This document shows positions 42,640-51,408 of a stretch of 59,427 bases of DNA, piece after piece (position 1 is the stretch's first letter; every line of letters begins with the position of its first letter). The stretch lies in contig JAFTYM010000010.1 in assembly GCA_017461585.1 (NCBI GenBank), positions 1-59,427 on the forward strand, read 5' to 3'. The notes under the pieces are model-generated. The model was not told the DNA's origin. It did no database searches and worked only from the letters and a program-made list of their open reading frames with translations. Origin of the DNA: Oscillospiraceae bacterium (GTDB taxonomy: Bacteria > Bacillota > Clostridia > Oscillospirales > Oscillospiraceae). Both the position numbers and the translations under genes were made by a program.

Positions 42640-43254
42640 TTACTTATCTCCCACAGATACAAAAATTTTGCCGATTGGCGTGTCCATATAGTGTGCCATC
42701 TCATCTTCGGTGAGGGTGGTTTTTCCGTAGGAGTCCGGGTCAGTGTCGACGATCAAAAATTCACCGTTCTTATAGCCGTAGACCAATATCCAGTGCAGCA
42801 CATGGTCGTGCTCACCGTCGGCGTCTCCGGGGACGATGGTCTCCACGATGAGCTGACGTTTTTTGGAAAGTTCGTCTTTTATAGTGTCAAGGGTTATGTA
42901 AGCGCCCTTTTCAAAGGTGTAAAGATCACCTCTTTTGGAGAGGTAAGATATGTATTCCTCCAAAAAGGGGTCAAATTTTTCGGACGTAAAATATCCGTCA
43001 CGGTTTTCCAAAATATTCTCCGATGAGTGGACTAATCGGACGTCGAGGTTGTTTTTCGCCAGAAGCTCGGCAAGGCGGGCGCCCGAAACGCCCATTTTCA
43101 GCGCCTTGGACTTGTAGATGTCGTAGAGCTTCTTCTCCATTTTCTTTGTGGGGTAGCTGACCTTGCGGTCGTAATAGTCCAGCAGTATGAGAGCGCAGGC
43201 GATACCGCAGGTCTCTTTTGTGTGCTGCTTGTAAAATCTTATGCGGTGCTTCAT
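42640..43254 (-). CDS. C39-like cysteine peptidase domain protein
   Basis: A 204-residue stand-alone peptidase-C39-like domain. Gln10 and Cys16 (FYKQHTKETCGIACALILLD) fit the oxyanion and nucleophile, and DHVLHWILVYGY and LIVDTDPDSYG give the His and acidic positions. C39 enzymes cut leader peptides at double-Gly sites, usually as part of an ABC exporter; here it stands alone. There is no signal peptide, so it is likely cytosolic. Its start overlaps the end of the small chimeric ORF (ATGA). Confidence 0.8.
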   Translation of the reverse strand: MKHRIRFYKQHTKETCGIACALILLDYYDRKVSYPTKKMEKKLYDIYKSKALKMGVSGARLAELLAKNNLDVRLVHSSENILENRDGYFTSEKFDPFLEEYISYLSKRGDLYTFEKGAYITLDTIKDELSKKRQLIVETIVPGDADGEHDHVLHWILVYGYKNGEFLIVDTDPDSYGKTTLTEDEMAHYMDTPIGKIFVSVGDK

Positions 43255-43361
43255 TCGGATACACTCTTTCTACCCGATTCAATAAGCTCTTTTTCAAAGG
43301 CTTTTGTTTCGTCATAGCTTCTGCGGGACTGACGTTTTTGTACATTTTCTGTAAAGTTCAT
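43251..43361 (-). pseudogene. 36-residue chimera of nitroreductase N-end and MsrA C-end
   Basis: Starts with MNFTENVQKRQSRRSYDETK, nearly the start of the nitroreductase at 42551, and continues as AFEKELIESGRKS, the exact end of the MsrA at 43787. 31 bp (43272-43302) are identical to 43810-43840 within msrA. It has its own AGGAG and ATG, so it may still be translated. Its stop overlaps the C39 start (ATGA), so it could serve as a leader for that gene. Confidence 0.75.
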
Positions 43362-43382
43362 GTGTGTTACTCCTGTTGCGGG

Positions 43383-43784
43383 TTATAGATAGGGATAGTC
43401 TTTTTTAAATACAACGAATGTTCCGGTTGCACGTTCACTCAAACTTGAACCCCGTAATAAGAAAACAATACCTTCAATGACATAAATAAAACAGAATAAA
43501 CCACGGAAAATTAATTTTTCAGAGGAAGCAAGAGCGGGTGTGCCGCTATCGATGACTATGAGTCCGCATATTTTTTTGCCGAGACTGCAGCTGCCAAATA
43601 TAACGTCTCGAAGTACCAACAAAATGGCAAATGAAAAGGAATAGAGCACTAAATACAATTTCGGATAAGATGTTGGAAAGTTTTTAAACAAAAGGGAGAT
43701 GAAAAGCATGGGAAGTGTGGATATGTATAAGTCCAGAGTAAAAGCGATCGCGCGTCTGAAAAATAGCTTTTTGTTGATGAACAT
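43383..43784 (-). CDS. RDD-family membrane protein
   Basis: A 133-residue protein with three to four helices. The RDD-type start is FFRRAIAFTLDLYISTLPML, with Arg and Asp in the first helix, and SLGKKICGLIVID follows. RDD proteins are small membrane proteins of largely unknown role, some linked to Na+ or H+ exchange. It lies 2 nt after msrA, and the chimeric ORF and C39-like gene follow. Confidence 0.85.
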   Translation of the reverse strand: MFINKKLFFRRAIAFTLDLYISTLPMLFISLLFKNFPTSYPKLYLVLYSFSFAILLVLRDVIFGSCSLGKKICGLIVIDSGTPALASSEKLIFRGLFCFIYVIEGIVFLLRGSSLSERATGTFVVFKKDYPYL

Positions 43785-43786
43785 AC

Positions 43787-44287
43787 CTATACCTCTTTTG
43801 ATTTTCGTCCCGATTCAATAAGCTCTTTTTCAAAGGCTTCGGGGTTTTTCAGGTAGTAGTCCTGATGATATTCCTCAGCTGCGTAGAAGTTTTTAAAGGG
43901 TTCAACGGCAATGGCGAGTTTTTGACCGCATTTTTCTTCCGCCCATGCGATTTTAGCGGTCGCCGTCTCTTTCTGCGCATCGTCGGTACAGTACACGGCG
44001 AGGGTGTATGAGTGTCCGCGGTCAATAAACTGCCCTCCTGCGTCAAAGGGGTCGATACCGCCGAGATAGATGTCAAAAAGCTCATCGTAGGTGATGACAG
44101 TATCATCGTATATAATTTCGATAGTCTCGCGGTGACCTGTTTTCTGCTGCTTTACATCCTCGTAGGTGGGATCGATCTCGTCGCCGCCTGCATAGCCGCT
44201 TACAACGGAAATGACGCCATATGTCTCTTTGAAAACAGGTGTGATACACCAGAAGCAGCCGCCTGCGAAATATGCGGTTTTGGTCAT
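43787..44287 (-). CDS. msrA: Peptide-methionine (S)-S-oxide reductase MsrA
   Basis: A 166-residue enzyme that reduces methionine-S-sulfoxide in proteins. The catalytic motif AYFAGGCFWCITPVF has Cys11. EVIYDDTVITYDEL-type and AEEYHQDYYLKNPEAFE regions are normal. The start at 44287 is preferred over the upstream frame because GAGGTGATT stands just before. Its last codons are duplicated in the chimeric ORF at 43251-43361. Confidence 0.95.
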   Translation of the reverse strand: MTKTAYFAGGCFWCITPVFKETYGVISVVSGYAGGDEIDPTYEDVKQQKTGHRETIEIIYDDTVITYDELFDIYLGGIDPFDAGGQFIDRGHSYTLAVYCTDDAQKETATAKIAWAEEKCGQKLAIAVEPFKNFYAAEEYHQDYYLKNPEAFEKELIESGRKSKEV

Positions 44288-44325
44288 ATAAATCACCTCG
44301 GTATTACAATAATCCCACGATGTTT

Positions 44326-45561
44326 TCAAGTCAAGTCGTCTGCGTCCTTTTCGTATACACGGTGGACATCTTTGCGGTTTTTCCAGACCGTGAGCCAGCA
44401 GGAAATAAGTGTGAGGAACGCGCAGAGGGTTACGCACAGACGAAGATCCATAATTTCGCCAAGAGCGCCGATGATAAGGGTTAAAACGGCAGAAGAGCCT
44501 AAGATCATAATGTCCTGAAAAGCATTTAGCCTTGCACGAAGCTCTTCGGGTATATATTTCTGCACGGCTGTCTGCCGCAGAGCTGCGCTGTTAATGCCCA
44601 AAAATCCACAGATAATCCGGTTTGCGAGCATAAAGGGATAGGGCAGCCAGAGAAGGCACATGTCCATTGTCTCGTAGATCTGATAGACCAGAAAGGCGAA
44701 GGAAAAGCGCTTTTTTGGAGGTATTTCAACTTTATAGTGAACGAGGCCTCCGATGGTGCGCCCTGCAAATTCCGCAACGGAAAACAGGGAGTACATAGCA
44801 GCGGTAAACCCAGGAGCTGTGCGAAAAAATGCCACCATAAGTGGGCTGTAGCCTTGGGCGGCGCCGTTTGTCACAGCCATGTAGCTGTAAATGCTGCGTA
44901 TGCCACGCTCATTTTTGAGATAGATAAGTGCCTGTCGTATATCGGAAAGCCACATTTTAAAGGAGAATTTTTCGGAAAGGCGTTTTTCCTCCTTTATGTG
45001 GATAAAGCTTTCGGTAACAGCCGCCAGAACAGACAGACTGCCCTGAATTATAAGTATCCACCCAACACCGACGGCATCTAACAAAACCGCGGCCAAAGGC
45101 ATCATGATGACCTGCAGAACAGGGTAGAGCATGGCAGAAACTGTATACCCCTTCTGTTCATAGCCCTCCGGTATGAGCTTGGGGTAGATGCTGTTATAGG
45201 CGAGGGAGTCAAAAGAGCCGAGGGTATTTAAAACAAGTGAAAAGGCGAGATAGCCGATGTAAGTAAAGGGGTATTTTAAAAGGTACAGACCGCCAAGGGT
45301 GTAGAGTACGCCGTTTATGGCATCTCCGAAGACGAGAAAAGGCTTTCGGGGCAGTCTGTCCATTATGGGTGCGGCAATTAGTGGCACCACAAAGCCGGGG
45401 ATTATCTGTATGGCAAGTATCAAAGCTGAGGCGAGGGTGCTGCCTGTTTCGTCAAAGACCAGAAATGACAGGGCAAAGCCGCCTGCTATGCCGCCAATAC
45501 TGCCAAACAGAGTTGCAATAATTAAAAGTGTGTAGTTTTTTGTCCACAAGGTCTGTTTCAT
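44326..45561 (-). CDS. MFS transporter
   Basis: A 411-residue carrier with about 12 helices. MDRLPRKPFLVFGDAINGVL is the loop-2-3 MFS motif, and EFAGRTIGGLVHYKVEI the equivalent in the second half. It is of the MFS_3 exporter type (macrolide-like), but substrate is not predictable. GAGGTGATT precedes the ATG. It lies downstream of the Rgg-like regulator on the same strand, a possible regulator-transporter pair. Confidence 0.88.
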   Translation of the reverse strand: MKQTLWTKNYTLLIIATLFGSIGGIAGGFALSFLVFDETGSTLASALILAIQIIPGFVVPLIAAPIMDRLPRKPFLVFGDAINGVLYTLGGLYLLKYPFTYIGYLAFSLVLNTLGSFDSLAYNSIYPKLIPEGYEQKGYTVSAMLYPVLQVIMMPLAAVLLDAVGVGWILIIQGSLSVLAAVTESFIHIKEEKRLSEKFSFKMWLSDIRQALIYLKNERGIRSIYSYMAVTNGAAQGYSPLMVAFFRTAPGFTAAMYSLFSVAEFAGRTIGGLVHYKVEIPPKKRFSFAFLVYQIYETMDMCLLWLPYPFMLANRIICGFLGINSAALRQTAVQKYIPEELRARLNAFQDIMILGSSAVLTLIIGALGEIMDLRLCVTLCAFLTLISCWLTVWKNRKDVHRVYEKDADDLT

Positions 45562-45670
45562 GAGTAATCACCTCATAAACAGTATAAAGCAGACTTAAAG
45601 CGAGCAAAAGGGTACTGTTTTGGGAAAAATACGGTATAAATTGGCGTTAAAAGCGCTGTTTTAAATATTT

Positions 45671-46780
45671 TTAGGAAAATTCGCGGAGAAGCTCCAACGC
45701 CTTTTTGTACTGTCTGTTTCCCTCGTGCCACTCTATGACCCACGGCAGATGGAAGCGCACATATCCTGAGTGCATCTCGTTTCTGCATCTTGCAAAGCAG
45801 TTTAAAAGAAGCTCTCCGTACTCGGGGGATTTTAAATAGTCCTTATGGGTAAGGCGGAAATACACAGGTGAAATTAGCGCGTCTTCAAAGCCCGCGGGCT
45901 TAAAGCTGTCTGCAGGCAGGGAAAACGCCTTTTCGACTGCCTTAAGAGCCTTATCTTGTTGGCCGGTTTTTTCGTAGCAGAGGGCGAGCTTGTGAAGAAC
46001 CATCTTGTCTGGTGCTTCAATGCTTTCGAAATAGGTGAGAGCATCGGAGAAATTTCCCTGCTCAAGCTGTGTGGATGCGGTGTTGTAACGGATTACTTCA
46101 AGGGAATTTTTGTCACCTAGCGCACGGGCAATGTTTTCAGCTATGCCGTAATGGGACAGCATGGCGGGGATGTCGCCTATGTTAGAATAGCAGTTTCCAA
46201 TGTACATACGGCTCATGAGCATAACACGGGGATGCCCTTCGTTTGATGCCGCGGTATAGGCAGCCTGCAGAGCTTCGACTGCTGCGGTAAGATGCCCTCT
46301 TTGATAGTGGTGCACACCCTCATAGTAGTGGAAGTATCCGCAGGGGAAAAGGCGTGCTGCTTCATCAAAGCGTCTCTGTAAAAGGCGCTGAAAAGCCAGC
46401 TGGCGGGTGCTAAGGCATGCTTCAAGCTCTGTATCAAGAGGAGCTGCTTTGCCTGATGCAAAGCTTTTCAATATGAGAAAATCAGCGCCCAGAGGGCTGT
46501 AGATATACTTATTCGGATCAGGCACGTCCATAAGCTTTTCAAAGCCTGAGTCAAGGGAGATGAGAGCGAGATAGCCGTTTTCGATAAAAGAATCGTCGGG
46601 GGGCTGCCACGAAAGCTCCAGCTTTTCCATGAGAAGACGGATGATCTCGTCTGAAGGAGCTGCCTTGCCCTGTTCGATTTTCGAAAGATATGAAACGGTG
46701 CAAATGCCTTGGCAAAGTCCCTCCTGACTCCAGTTTTTCAAAAGCCGTTCACGGCGAAGTATTGAACCGGCATAGTCCAT
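45671..46780 (-). CDS. Rgg/RRNPP-like XRE-TPR regulator
   Basis: A 369-residue protein. The N-terminal XRE HTH (AGSILRRERLLKNWSQEGLC, residues 4-23) is followed by TYLSKIEQGK-type ends and a helical TPR-like part to the C-terminus (for example HHYQRGHLTAAVEALQAAYT and NSLEVIRYNTASTQLEQGNF). This is the plan of Rgg-type peptide-sensing regulators. The start is the ATG at 46780, behind AAAGGAG. No peptide gene is recognised next to it. Its target may be the MFS gene downstream. Confidence 0.82.
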   Translation of the reverse strand: MDYAGSILRRERLLKNWSQEGLCQGICTVSYLSKIEQGKAAPSDEIIRLLMEKLELSWQPPDDSFIENGYLALISLDSGFEKLMDVPDPNKYIYSPLGADFLILKSFASGKAAPLDTELEACLSTRQLAFQRLLQRRFDEAARLFPCGYFHYYEGVHHYQRGHLTAAVEALQAAYTAASNEGHPRVMLMSRMYIGNCYSNIGDIPAMLSHYGIAENIARALGDKNSLEVIRYNTASTQLEQGNFSDALTYFESIEAPDKMVLHKLALCYEKTGQQDKALKAVEKAFSLPADSFKPAGFEDALISPVYFRLTHKDYLKSPEYGELLLNCFARCRNEMHSGYVRFHLPWVIEWHEGNRQYKKALELLREFS

Positions 46781-46830
46781 TGAAATCACTCCTTTGTGAT
46801 TACCATATCAAAATTTGCGCCGTGGGGCAA

Positions 46831-46853
46831 GTAGGGGCGATTCACGAATCGCC
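46831..46853. repeat. REP-like hairpin
   Basis: GTAGGGGCGATTCACGAATC, of the dispersed family, in the 194-bp gap between the Rgg-like gene and the flavoprotein. Confidence 0.6.
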
Positions 46854-46935
46854 AGCAGGCGGATATGGACTCCGCCACTAAGGACACGCCATTAGTAGGT
46901 ACACACGTCCTCGGGTGCCTGCACAACGTACACAG

Positions 46936-46967
46936 CAAAAACTCCCCGTACCTTTCGGCACAGGGAG
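46936..46967 (-). terminator. Terminator of the flavoprotein gene
   Basis: CTCCCTGTGCC-GAAA-GGTACGGGGAG, then TTTTTG on the minus strand: a GNRA-loop hairpin just past the stop at 46975. Confidence 0.85.
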
Positions 46968-46974
46968 CGGGATA

Positions 46975-48342
46975 TTAAATTCCTAAGATATTTCTTGCAA
47001 CGTGTACACCGCTGGCGGATGCATGGGACAGTGAGTGGGTAATGCCGCTGCCGTCACCGATGACGTAAAGATCCTTATAACGGGACTCAAGGCTCTCGTT
47101 TACCTCGACTTCCATGTTGTAGAACTTTACTTCAACGCCGTAGAGCAGAGTGTCGTCGTTGGCTGTGCCCGGTGCGACTTTGTCGAGAGCGTAGATCATC
47201 TCAATAATGCCGTCTAAGATTCGCTTGGGCAGAACAAGGCTTAAATCTCCCGGAGTTGCGTTTAAGGTGGGAGTGATAAACGCCTCCTCCATGCGCTTGG
47301 GAGTTGAGCGGCGTCCGCGGATAAGATCGCCGAAGCGCTGGACGATAACACCACCGCCTAACATGTTGCTGAGGCGTGCGATGGACTCGCCATAGCCGTT
47401 GGAGTCTTTAAAGGGCTCGGAGAAGTGCTTTGCAACGAGAAGCGCGAAGTTTGTGTTCTCAGTCTGTCTTGCAGGGTCCTCATAGCTGTGACCGTTTACG
47501 GTGATGATGCCGTTGGTGTTCTCGTTTACAACAGCACCTTTGGGGTTCATGCAGAAGGTGCGGACCTTGTCGCCGTATTTCTCTGTGCGGTAGACTATCT
47601 TGCTCTCGTAGAGCTCATCTGTCAGGTGTGCGAAAACTGATGCAGGCAGCTCAACTCGTACGCCGATGTCAACGCGGTTGGACTTTGTGGGTATCTCAAG
47701 CTCGCGGCAGACAGTTTCCATCCACTTGCTTCCGATACGTCCAACGGACATGATGCACTTATCACAGCTGTAGACCGCGTCCTTACATATCACATTGTAG
47801 CCGTCTTCGGCCTTTGCGACGGAGAGTACGGGAGTGTCAAAGAAGAATGTGACCTTGTCCTTTAAATGTGCGTAGATATTTTCAAGGACGACATAGTTTA
47901 TATCTGTGCCCAGATGGCGGACGGATGCATCCAGCAGATGCAGGTCATTCTGGATACATAGAGTTTTAAAACGTGTGCCTGCGGTGGAGTAGAGTTTTGT
48001 GCCGCTGCCGCCGTAGCGCGTGTTTATCTCGTCAACGTAGTGCATAAGCTCCAGCGCGCGCTTTTTGCCGATGTATTCGTGAAGTGTTCCGCCAAAGTCG
48101 TTTGTGATGTTATATTTTCCGTCTGAAAATGCGCCCGCACCGCCAAAACCGCTCATTATGCTGCAGCTCTTGCAGCCGATACAGCTTTTGACCTTGTCGC
48201 CGTCGATAGGGCAGTGGCGTTTGTCAAGTGCATGTCCTGCCTCGAATACTGCGACCTTAAGCTCAGGGCTGTGCTGCATAAGCTCGTATGCGGCAAAAAT
48301 GCCGCCGGGGCCTGCGCCGATGATTATTATATCATATTTCAT
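46975..48342 (-). CDS. FAD-dependent dehydrogenase (COG2509-like)
   Basis: A 455-residue flavoprotein. The Rossmann start is IIGAGPGGIFAAYELM (residues 6-21) and the second FAD motif near the end is YVIGDGSGITHSLSHASASG. Near the N-terminus CIGCKSCSIMSGFGGAGAFS contains a Cys-pair region typical of this family. No reaction is known for the family; it is common in anaerobes. It is a single gene with its own terminator, upstream of the Rgg-like gene on the same strand. Confidence 0.85.
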   Translation of the reverse strand: MKYDIIIIGAGPGGIFAAYELMQHSPELKVAVFEAGHALDKRHCPIDGDKVKSCIGCKSCSIMSGFGGAGAFSDGKYNITNDFGGTLHEYIGKKRALELMHYVDEINTRYGGSGTKLYSTAGTRFKTLCIQNDLHLLDASVRHLGTDINYVVLENIYAHLKDKVTFFFDTPVLSVAKAEDGYNVICKDAVYSCDKCIMSVGRIGSKWMETVCRELEIPTKSNRVDIGVRVELPASVFAHLTDELYESKIVYRTEKYGDKVRTFCMNPKGAVVNENTNGIITVNGHSYEDPARQTENTNFALLVAKHFSEPFKDSNGYGESIARLSNMLGGGVIVQRFGDLIRGRRSTPKRMEEAFITPTLNATPGDLSLVLPKRILDGIIEMIYALDKVAPGTANDDTLLYGVEVKFYNMEVEVNESLESRYKDLYVIGDGSGITHSLSHASASGVHVARNILGI

Positions 48343-48455
48343 GGATATGATCCTCCGTATTGTATTTAGATGTGCTCAGCACAATATTATATTATACGAA
48401 AAGTCGCAGAGGTCTTCAAGGGATATCTGCTGACATTTTCGTGGAAAATGTACAT

Positions 48456-48493
48456 GAAAAAAGCTCTCACCGCGCCTTTTCGATGAGAGCTTT
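48456..48493 (-). terminator. Terminator of the second MFS gene
   Basis: AAAGCTCTCA, 14-nt loop, TGAGAGCTTT, then TTT on the minus strand, 13 nt past the stop. Confidence 0.78.
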
Positions 48494-48506
48494 AAAGTAT
48501 TTGTAC

Positions 48507-49706
48507 TTAGACCGCAGCTGCTGCTTTTTTCTTTCTGTAAGAGAAGATAACAAAGAGAATAACAGCGCAGCCCAGAGCTACGAAGGAAACGAAACGGTAA
48601 CGCATGATTGTGGAGTCACCGTAGAGGGCCTGAGTCAGGTTTGTAAATACCATAGCGGAGAAGAAGCCGCCGCCGCTGGGGGCTATGCAGGATGTAATGG
48701 ATGTTGCCAGCGCAGAGGAGCTGGAGTTAACCACCTTGGAAACGGAGAACAGGCACTGTGGGAGCATAAGGCTCATTGCTGTGCCGGAGATGATAACTGC
48801 CACGAATGTCATGGGCAGGCTGTTCGGGAACAGGCTGAGAATAAGCATGCCGATGAAGATCGCGATGAAGGAAAGGCAGGTTGTAAAGTCGCCAAGCTTC
48901 TTGGAGAGCTTGCCGAATACGATGCCGACGAGTGCTCCGCCGAGCATCTGAACAGCTGTCAGCACGCCTGCGATGTCAGCACCGCCCATGTCCTTGATAT
49001 GTACGGAAAGGTTGCTGCCGAGAACGTTGTAAACCAGCATGAATACAAAGATCAATGCACCGTAAAGGAAAACGTCGCCGTGGATCTTAACCTTTTCCTT
49101 TTCCTGCTTTTCTTCTGCTGCCTTCTTGCCGCTGGGGATAGCCTTGAGAGCAAGTAAACCGACAGGCAGAGCGCAGAGCAGCATGAGATAGCCGCCGAAG
49201 CCGACGATAACTGTGCTTAAAAGACCGCCGCAAAGGCTCATGATAACGCCGCCGCCGTTGATGAAAGAGGTCTGATAGCCGGAAATCGCCTGACGCTCTT
49301 CCTCGTTAAAATGGTCAACGATAAGGCTTGTTGCGGTGGAGAGATAGCCGGAAAGACCAAGACCGAGGCATACGCTCAGGAGAACAAGATGCCAGAACTG
49401 TGTGTTGCAGAACAGGGAGAGAACGCCTGTTGCGGCAACGAGGAACAGCCCTGCAACAATGATGCCTTTTTTGGACAGCCAGCCTTTACCGATAAGGTAA
49501 GCTGTTGCGATTGTGACAAAGGGTGATATAAGGTTGGGCAGCTGCATAACAGTCTGAATTGTGCCCAGCTCCCATTTGCGGCCGAAAACTGTATCGTAAA
49601 TTACGTTGATACTGGGGGACAGAGCCAGGTTGGGCATCTGTACCATAGCGATAAGCAGAACGGACCACATCAGGAGTTTCTTTTCTTTGCTCATGTTTTT
49701 GATCAA
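48507..49706 (-). CDS. MFS transporter
   Basis: A 399-residue carrier with about 12 helices. It starts with TTG at 49706 behind GGAGGTAAAAGTC. Motif-like loops GKGWLSKKGIIVAG and GKLSKKLGDFTTC stand between helices. The first half has LALSPSINVIYDTVFGRKWE. It is different from the MFS at 44326. Substrate is unknown. It is divergent from trmB. Confidence 0.87.
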   Translation of the reverse strand: MIKNMSKEKKLLMWSVLLIAMVQMPNLALSPSINVIYDTVFGRKWELGTIQTVMQLPNLISPFVTIATAYLIGKGWLSKKGIIVAGLFLVAATGVLSLFCNTQFWHLVLLSVCLGLGLSGYLSTATSLIVDHFNEEERQAISGYQTSFINGGGVIMSLCGGLLSTVIVGFGGYLMLLCALPVGLLALKAIPSGKKAAEEKQEKEKVKIHGDVFLYGALIFVFMLVYNVLGSNLSVHIKDMGGADIAGVLTAVQMLGGALVGIVFGKLSKKLGDFTTCLSFIAIFIGMLILSLFPNSLPMTFVAVIISGTAMSLMLPQCLFSVSKVVNSSSSALATSITSCIAPSGGGFFSAMVFTNLTQALYGDSTIMRYRFVSFVALGCAVILFVIFSYRKKKAAAAV

Positions 49707-49840
49707 GACTTTTACCTCCGATTCTTTATTTCATAATAGTGTATTATATTGGATTTGCTTAAATATTTCAATAAGGAAAATATATGCCCGATTATTGCGG
49801 CTCAGTTTTTGTTGTGCTATACTGTATATTGGTGATTTAT

Positions 49841-50485
49841 ATGAGAATGAGAAAGAAGCCAAACCTTATACCCAGAATGGAAAAGTGTGCCCGTGTCCAG
49901 ATCAAAGAACCCGAAACCTTGAAGGGTAAGTGGATTTCCGGTACAGAATATAAAAATGTATATCTTGAGATCGGCTGCGGCAAGGGCAGATTTACCGCCG
50001 AGACCGCAAAGACCGTTCCCGAGACTCTCTACGTTGCTGTTGAAAAGGTGCCCGATGCAATGGTCGTGGCAATGGAGCGCGTCTGCCGCGACGAGACGGA
50101 GAATGTCCGTTTTATCGACATGGACGCAAACAAGCTCCTTGAGATATTTGAGCCGGGCGAGGTTTCCCGTATATACATAAACTTCTGCGACCCGTGGCCC
50201 TCTAAGCGCCATGCAAAGCGCAGACTGACATCGCCCCTCTTCCTCGATATCTACAAAGTACTCCTGCCCGAGGGCGGCGAGATACACTTCAAGACCGACA
50301 ATTCACCCCTGTTTGAGTATTCCATTGAGACTTTTGAGGAGTGCGGCTGGACCCTCTCCGAGGTCACGCGAAATCTCCACGAAAACGGCGTCTGCGGAAT
50401 TATGACAGACTACGAGGAAAAGTTCCACAATCAGGGCGTGAACATCAACCGCTGTGTTGCAGTATATAAAAAAGACCATGAGTAA
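49841..50485 (+). CDS. trmB: tRNA (guanine-N7-)-methyltransferase TrmB
   Basis: A 214-residue SAM enzyme that makes m7G46 in tRNA. The start at 49841 gives MRMRKKPNLIPRMEKC, like other Gram-positive TrmB; the longer frame starts in the promoter region. The SAM motif is LEIGCGKGRFTAE, and DPWPSKRHAKRRL is the TrmB signature. It is 8 nt into overlap with the ogg gene, so the two are probably coupled. Confidence 0.95.
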   Translation: MRMRKKPNLIPRMEKCARVQIKEPETLKGKWISGTEYKNVYLEIGCGKGRFTAETAKTVPETLYVAVEKVPDAMVVAMERVCRDETENVRFIDMDANKLLEIFEPGEVSRIYINFCDPWPSKRHAKRRLTSPLFLDIYKVLLPEGGEIHFKTDNSPLFEYSIETFEECGWTLSEVTRNLHENGVCGIMTDYEEKFHNQGVNINRCVAVYKKDHE

Positions 50486-51332
50486 TATGACATACAGACA
50501 GGTCGGAGATTATGTAGAGCTTCGCACCGATGATGATTTTGATCTGGAACGCATTTTTGAGTGCGGACAATGTTTCAGGTGGAATGCCGACGAAAATGGC
50601 GTCTATACAGGTGTTGCATTTGGAAAGGCTGCGAAAATCTATCGCGAGGGTGACAGTGTTTTCATCTCGGGCAGTCTTGAAGATTTTGAAAATATCTGGC
50701 GCGGATATTTTGACCTGGACCGCAGCTATGCAGGTATAAGAGCAGGCCTTTGTGTGGATGATTATATGCGTGAGGCTTCTTCTTTCGGTGCAGGTATACG
50801 TATACTGTATCAGGACAAGTGGGAAGCGCTTTGCAGCTTTATCATTTCTCAGAACAATAATATTCCCCGCATCAAAAAGACTGTGGAAAAGCTTTGCGAA
50901 ATGTTCGGCGGGAAAACAGACCTTTTCGGGAAAGAATATTACACATTCCCCAAAGCGTCCGAAATCGCAGCTTTGAGCGAAGAGGATTTGGCGCCTTTGA
51001 GAGCAGGCTACAGGGCAGAGTATATAATCGGTGCAGCGAGAAAAGTGGCGTCGGGAGAAATCGACCTTGAGAAAATCGCCCAAATGCCCCCGGAGGAAGC
51101 CTGCAAAACGCTGAAAAGCATAAAAGGTGTTGGCGACAAGGTAGCAAACTGCGTTGTCCTCTTCGGACTTCAGATGCTGGACGCCTTCCCCATAGACGTG
51201 TGGATAAAAAAGGCGCTGAATGCCCATTATGAGAGCGGCTTTGACCCCAAAATTTTCGCGCCATACGCAGGCATTGCCCAGCAATATATGTTCTATTTCG
51301 GAAGAAGCGGAAAAGATTTGCTTATTCGTTAG
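50478..51332 (+). CDS. ogg: 8-oxoguanine DNA glycosylase (OGG1 type)
   Basis: A 284-residue HhH-GPD glycosylase that removes 8-oxoguanine. The N-terminal domain has FDLERIFECGQCFRW. The helix-hairpin-helix is SIKGVGDKVANCVVLFGLQM, with the catalytic Lys (GDK) and Asp (DAFPIDVWIKK). OGG1-type enzymes occur in Clostridia in place of MutM. The ATG at 50478 overlaps the trmB stop; the ATG at 50487 is the alternative. Confidence 0.9.
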   Translation: MSNMTYRQVGDYVELRTDDDFDLERIFECGQCFRWNADENGVYTGVAFGKAAKIYREGDSVFISGSLEDFENIWRGYFDLDRSYAGIRAGLCVDDYMREASSFGAGIRILYQDKWEALCSFIISQNNNIPRIKKTVEKLCEMFGGKTDLFGKEYYTFPKASEIAALSEEDLAPLRAGYRAEYIIGAARKVASGEIDLEKIAQMPPEEACKTLKSIKGVGDKVANCVVLFGLQMLDAFPIDVWIKKALNAHYESGFDPKIFAPYAGIAQQYMFYFGRSGKDLLIR

Positions 51333-51341
51333 AAATACCTA

Positions 51342-51370
51342 TTGACAAACGATAAAAATAGTGGTAAAAC
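51342..51370 (+). promoter_or_regulatory. Promoter of guaB
   Basis: TTGACA, 17-nt spacer, TAAAAC, about 38 nt before the ATG. AAGGAG precedes the start. Confidence 0.6.
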
Positions 51371-51408
51371 ATTAAAAATTTTTTAGTTTTTTTAAGGAGT
51401 GACTGAAC

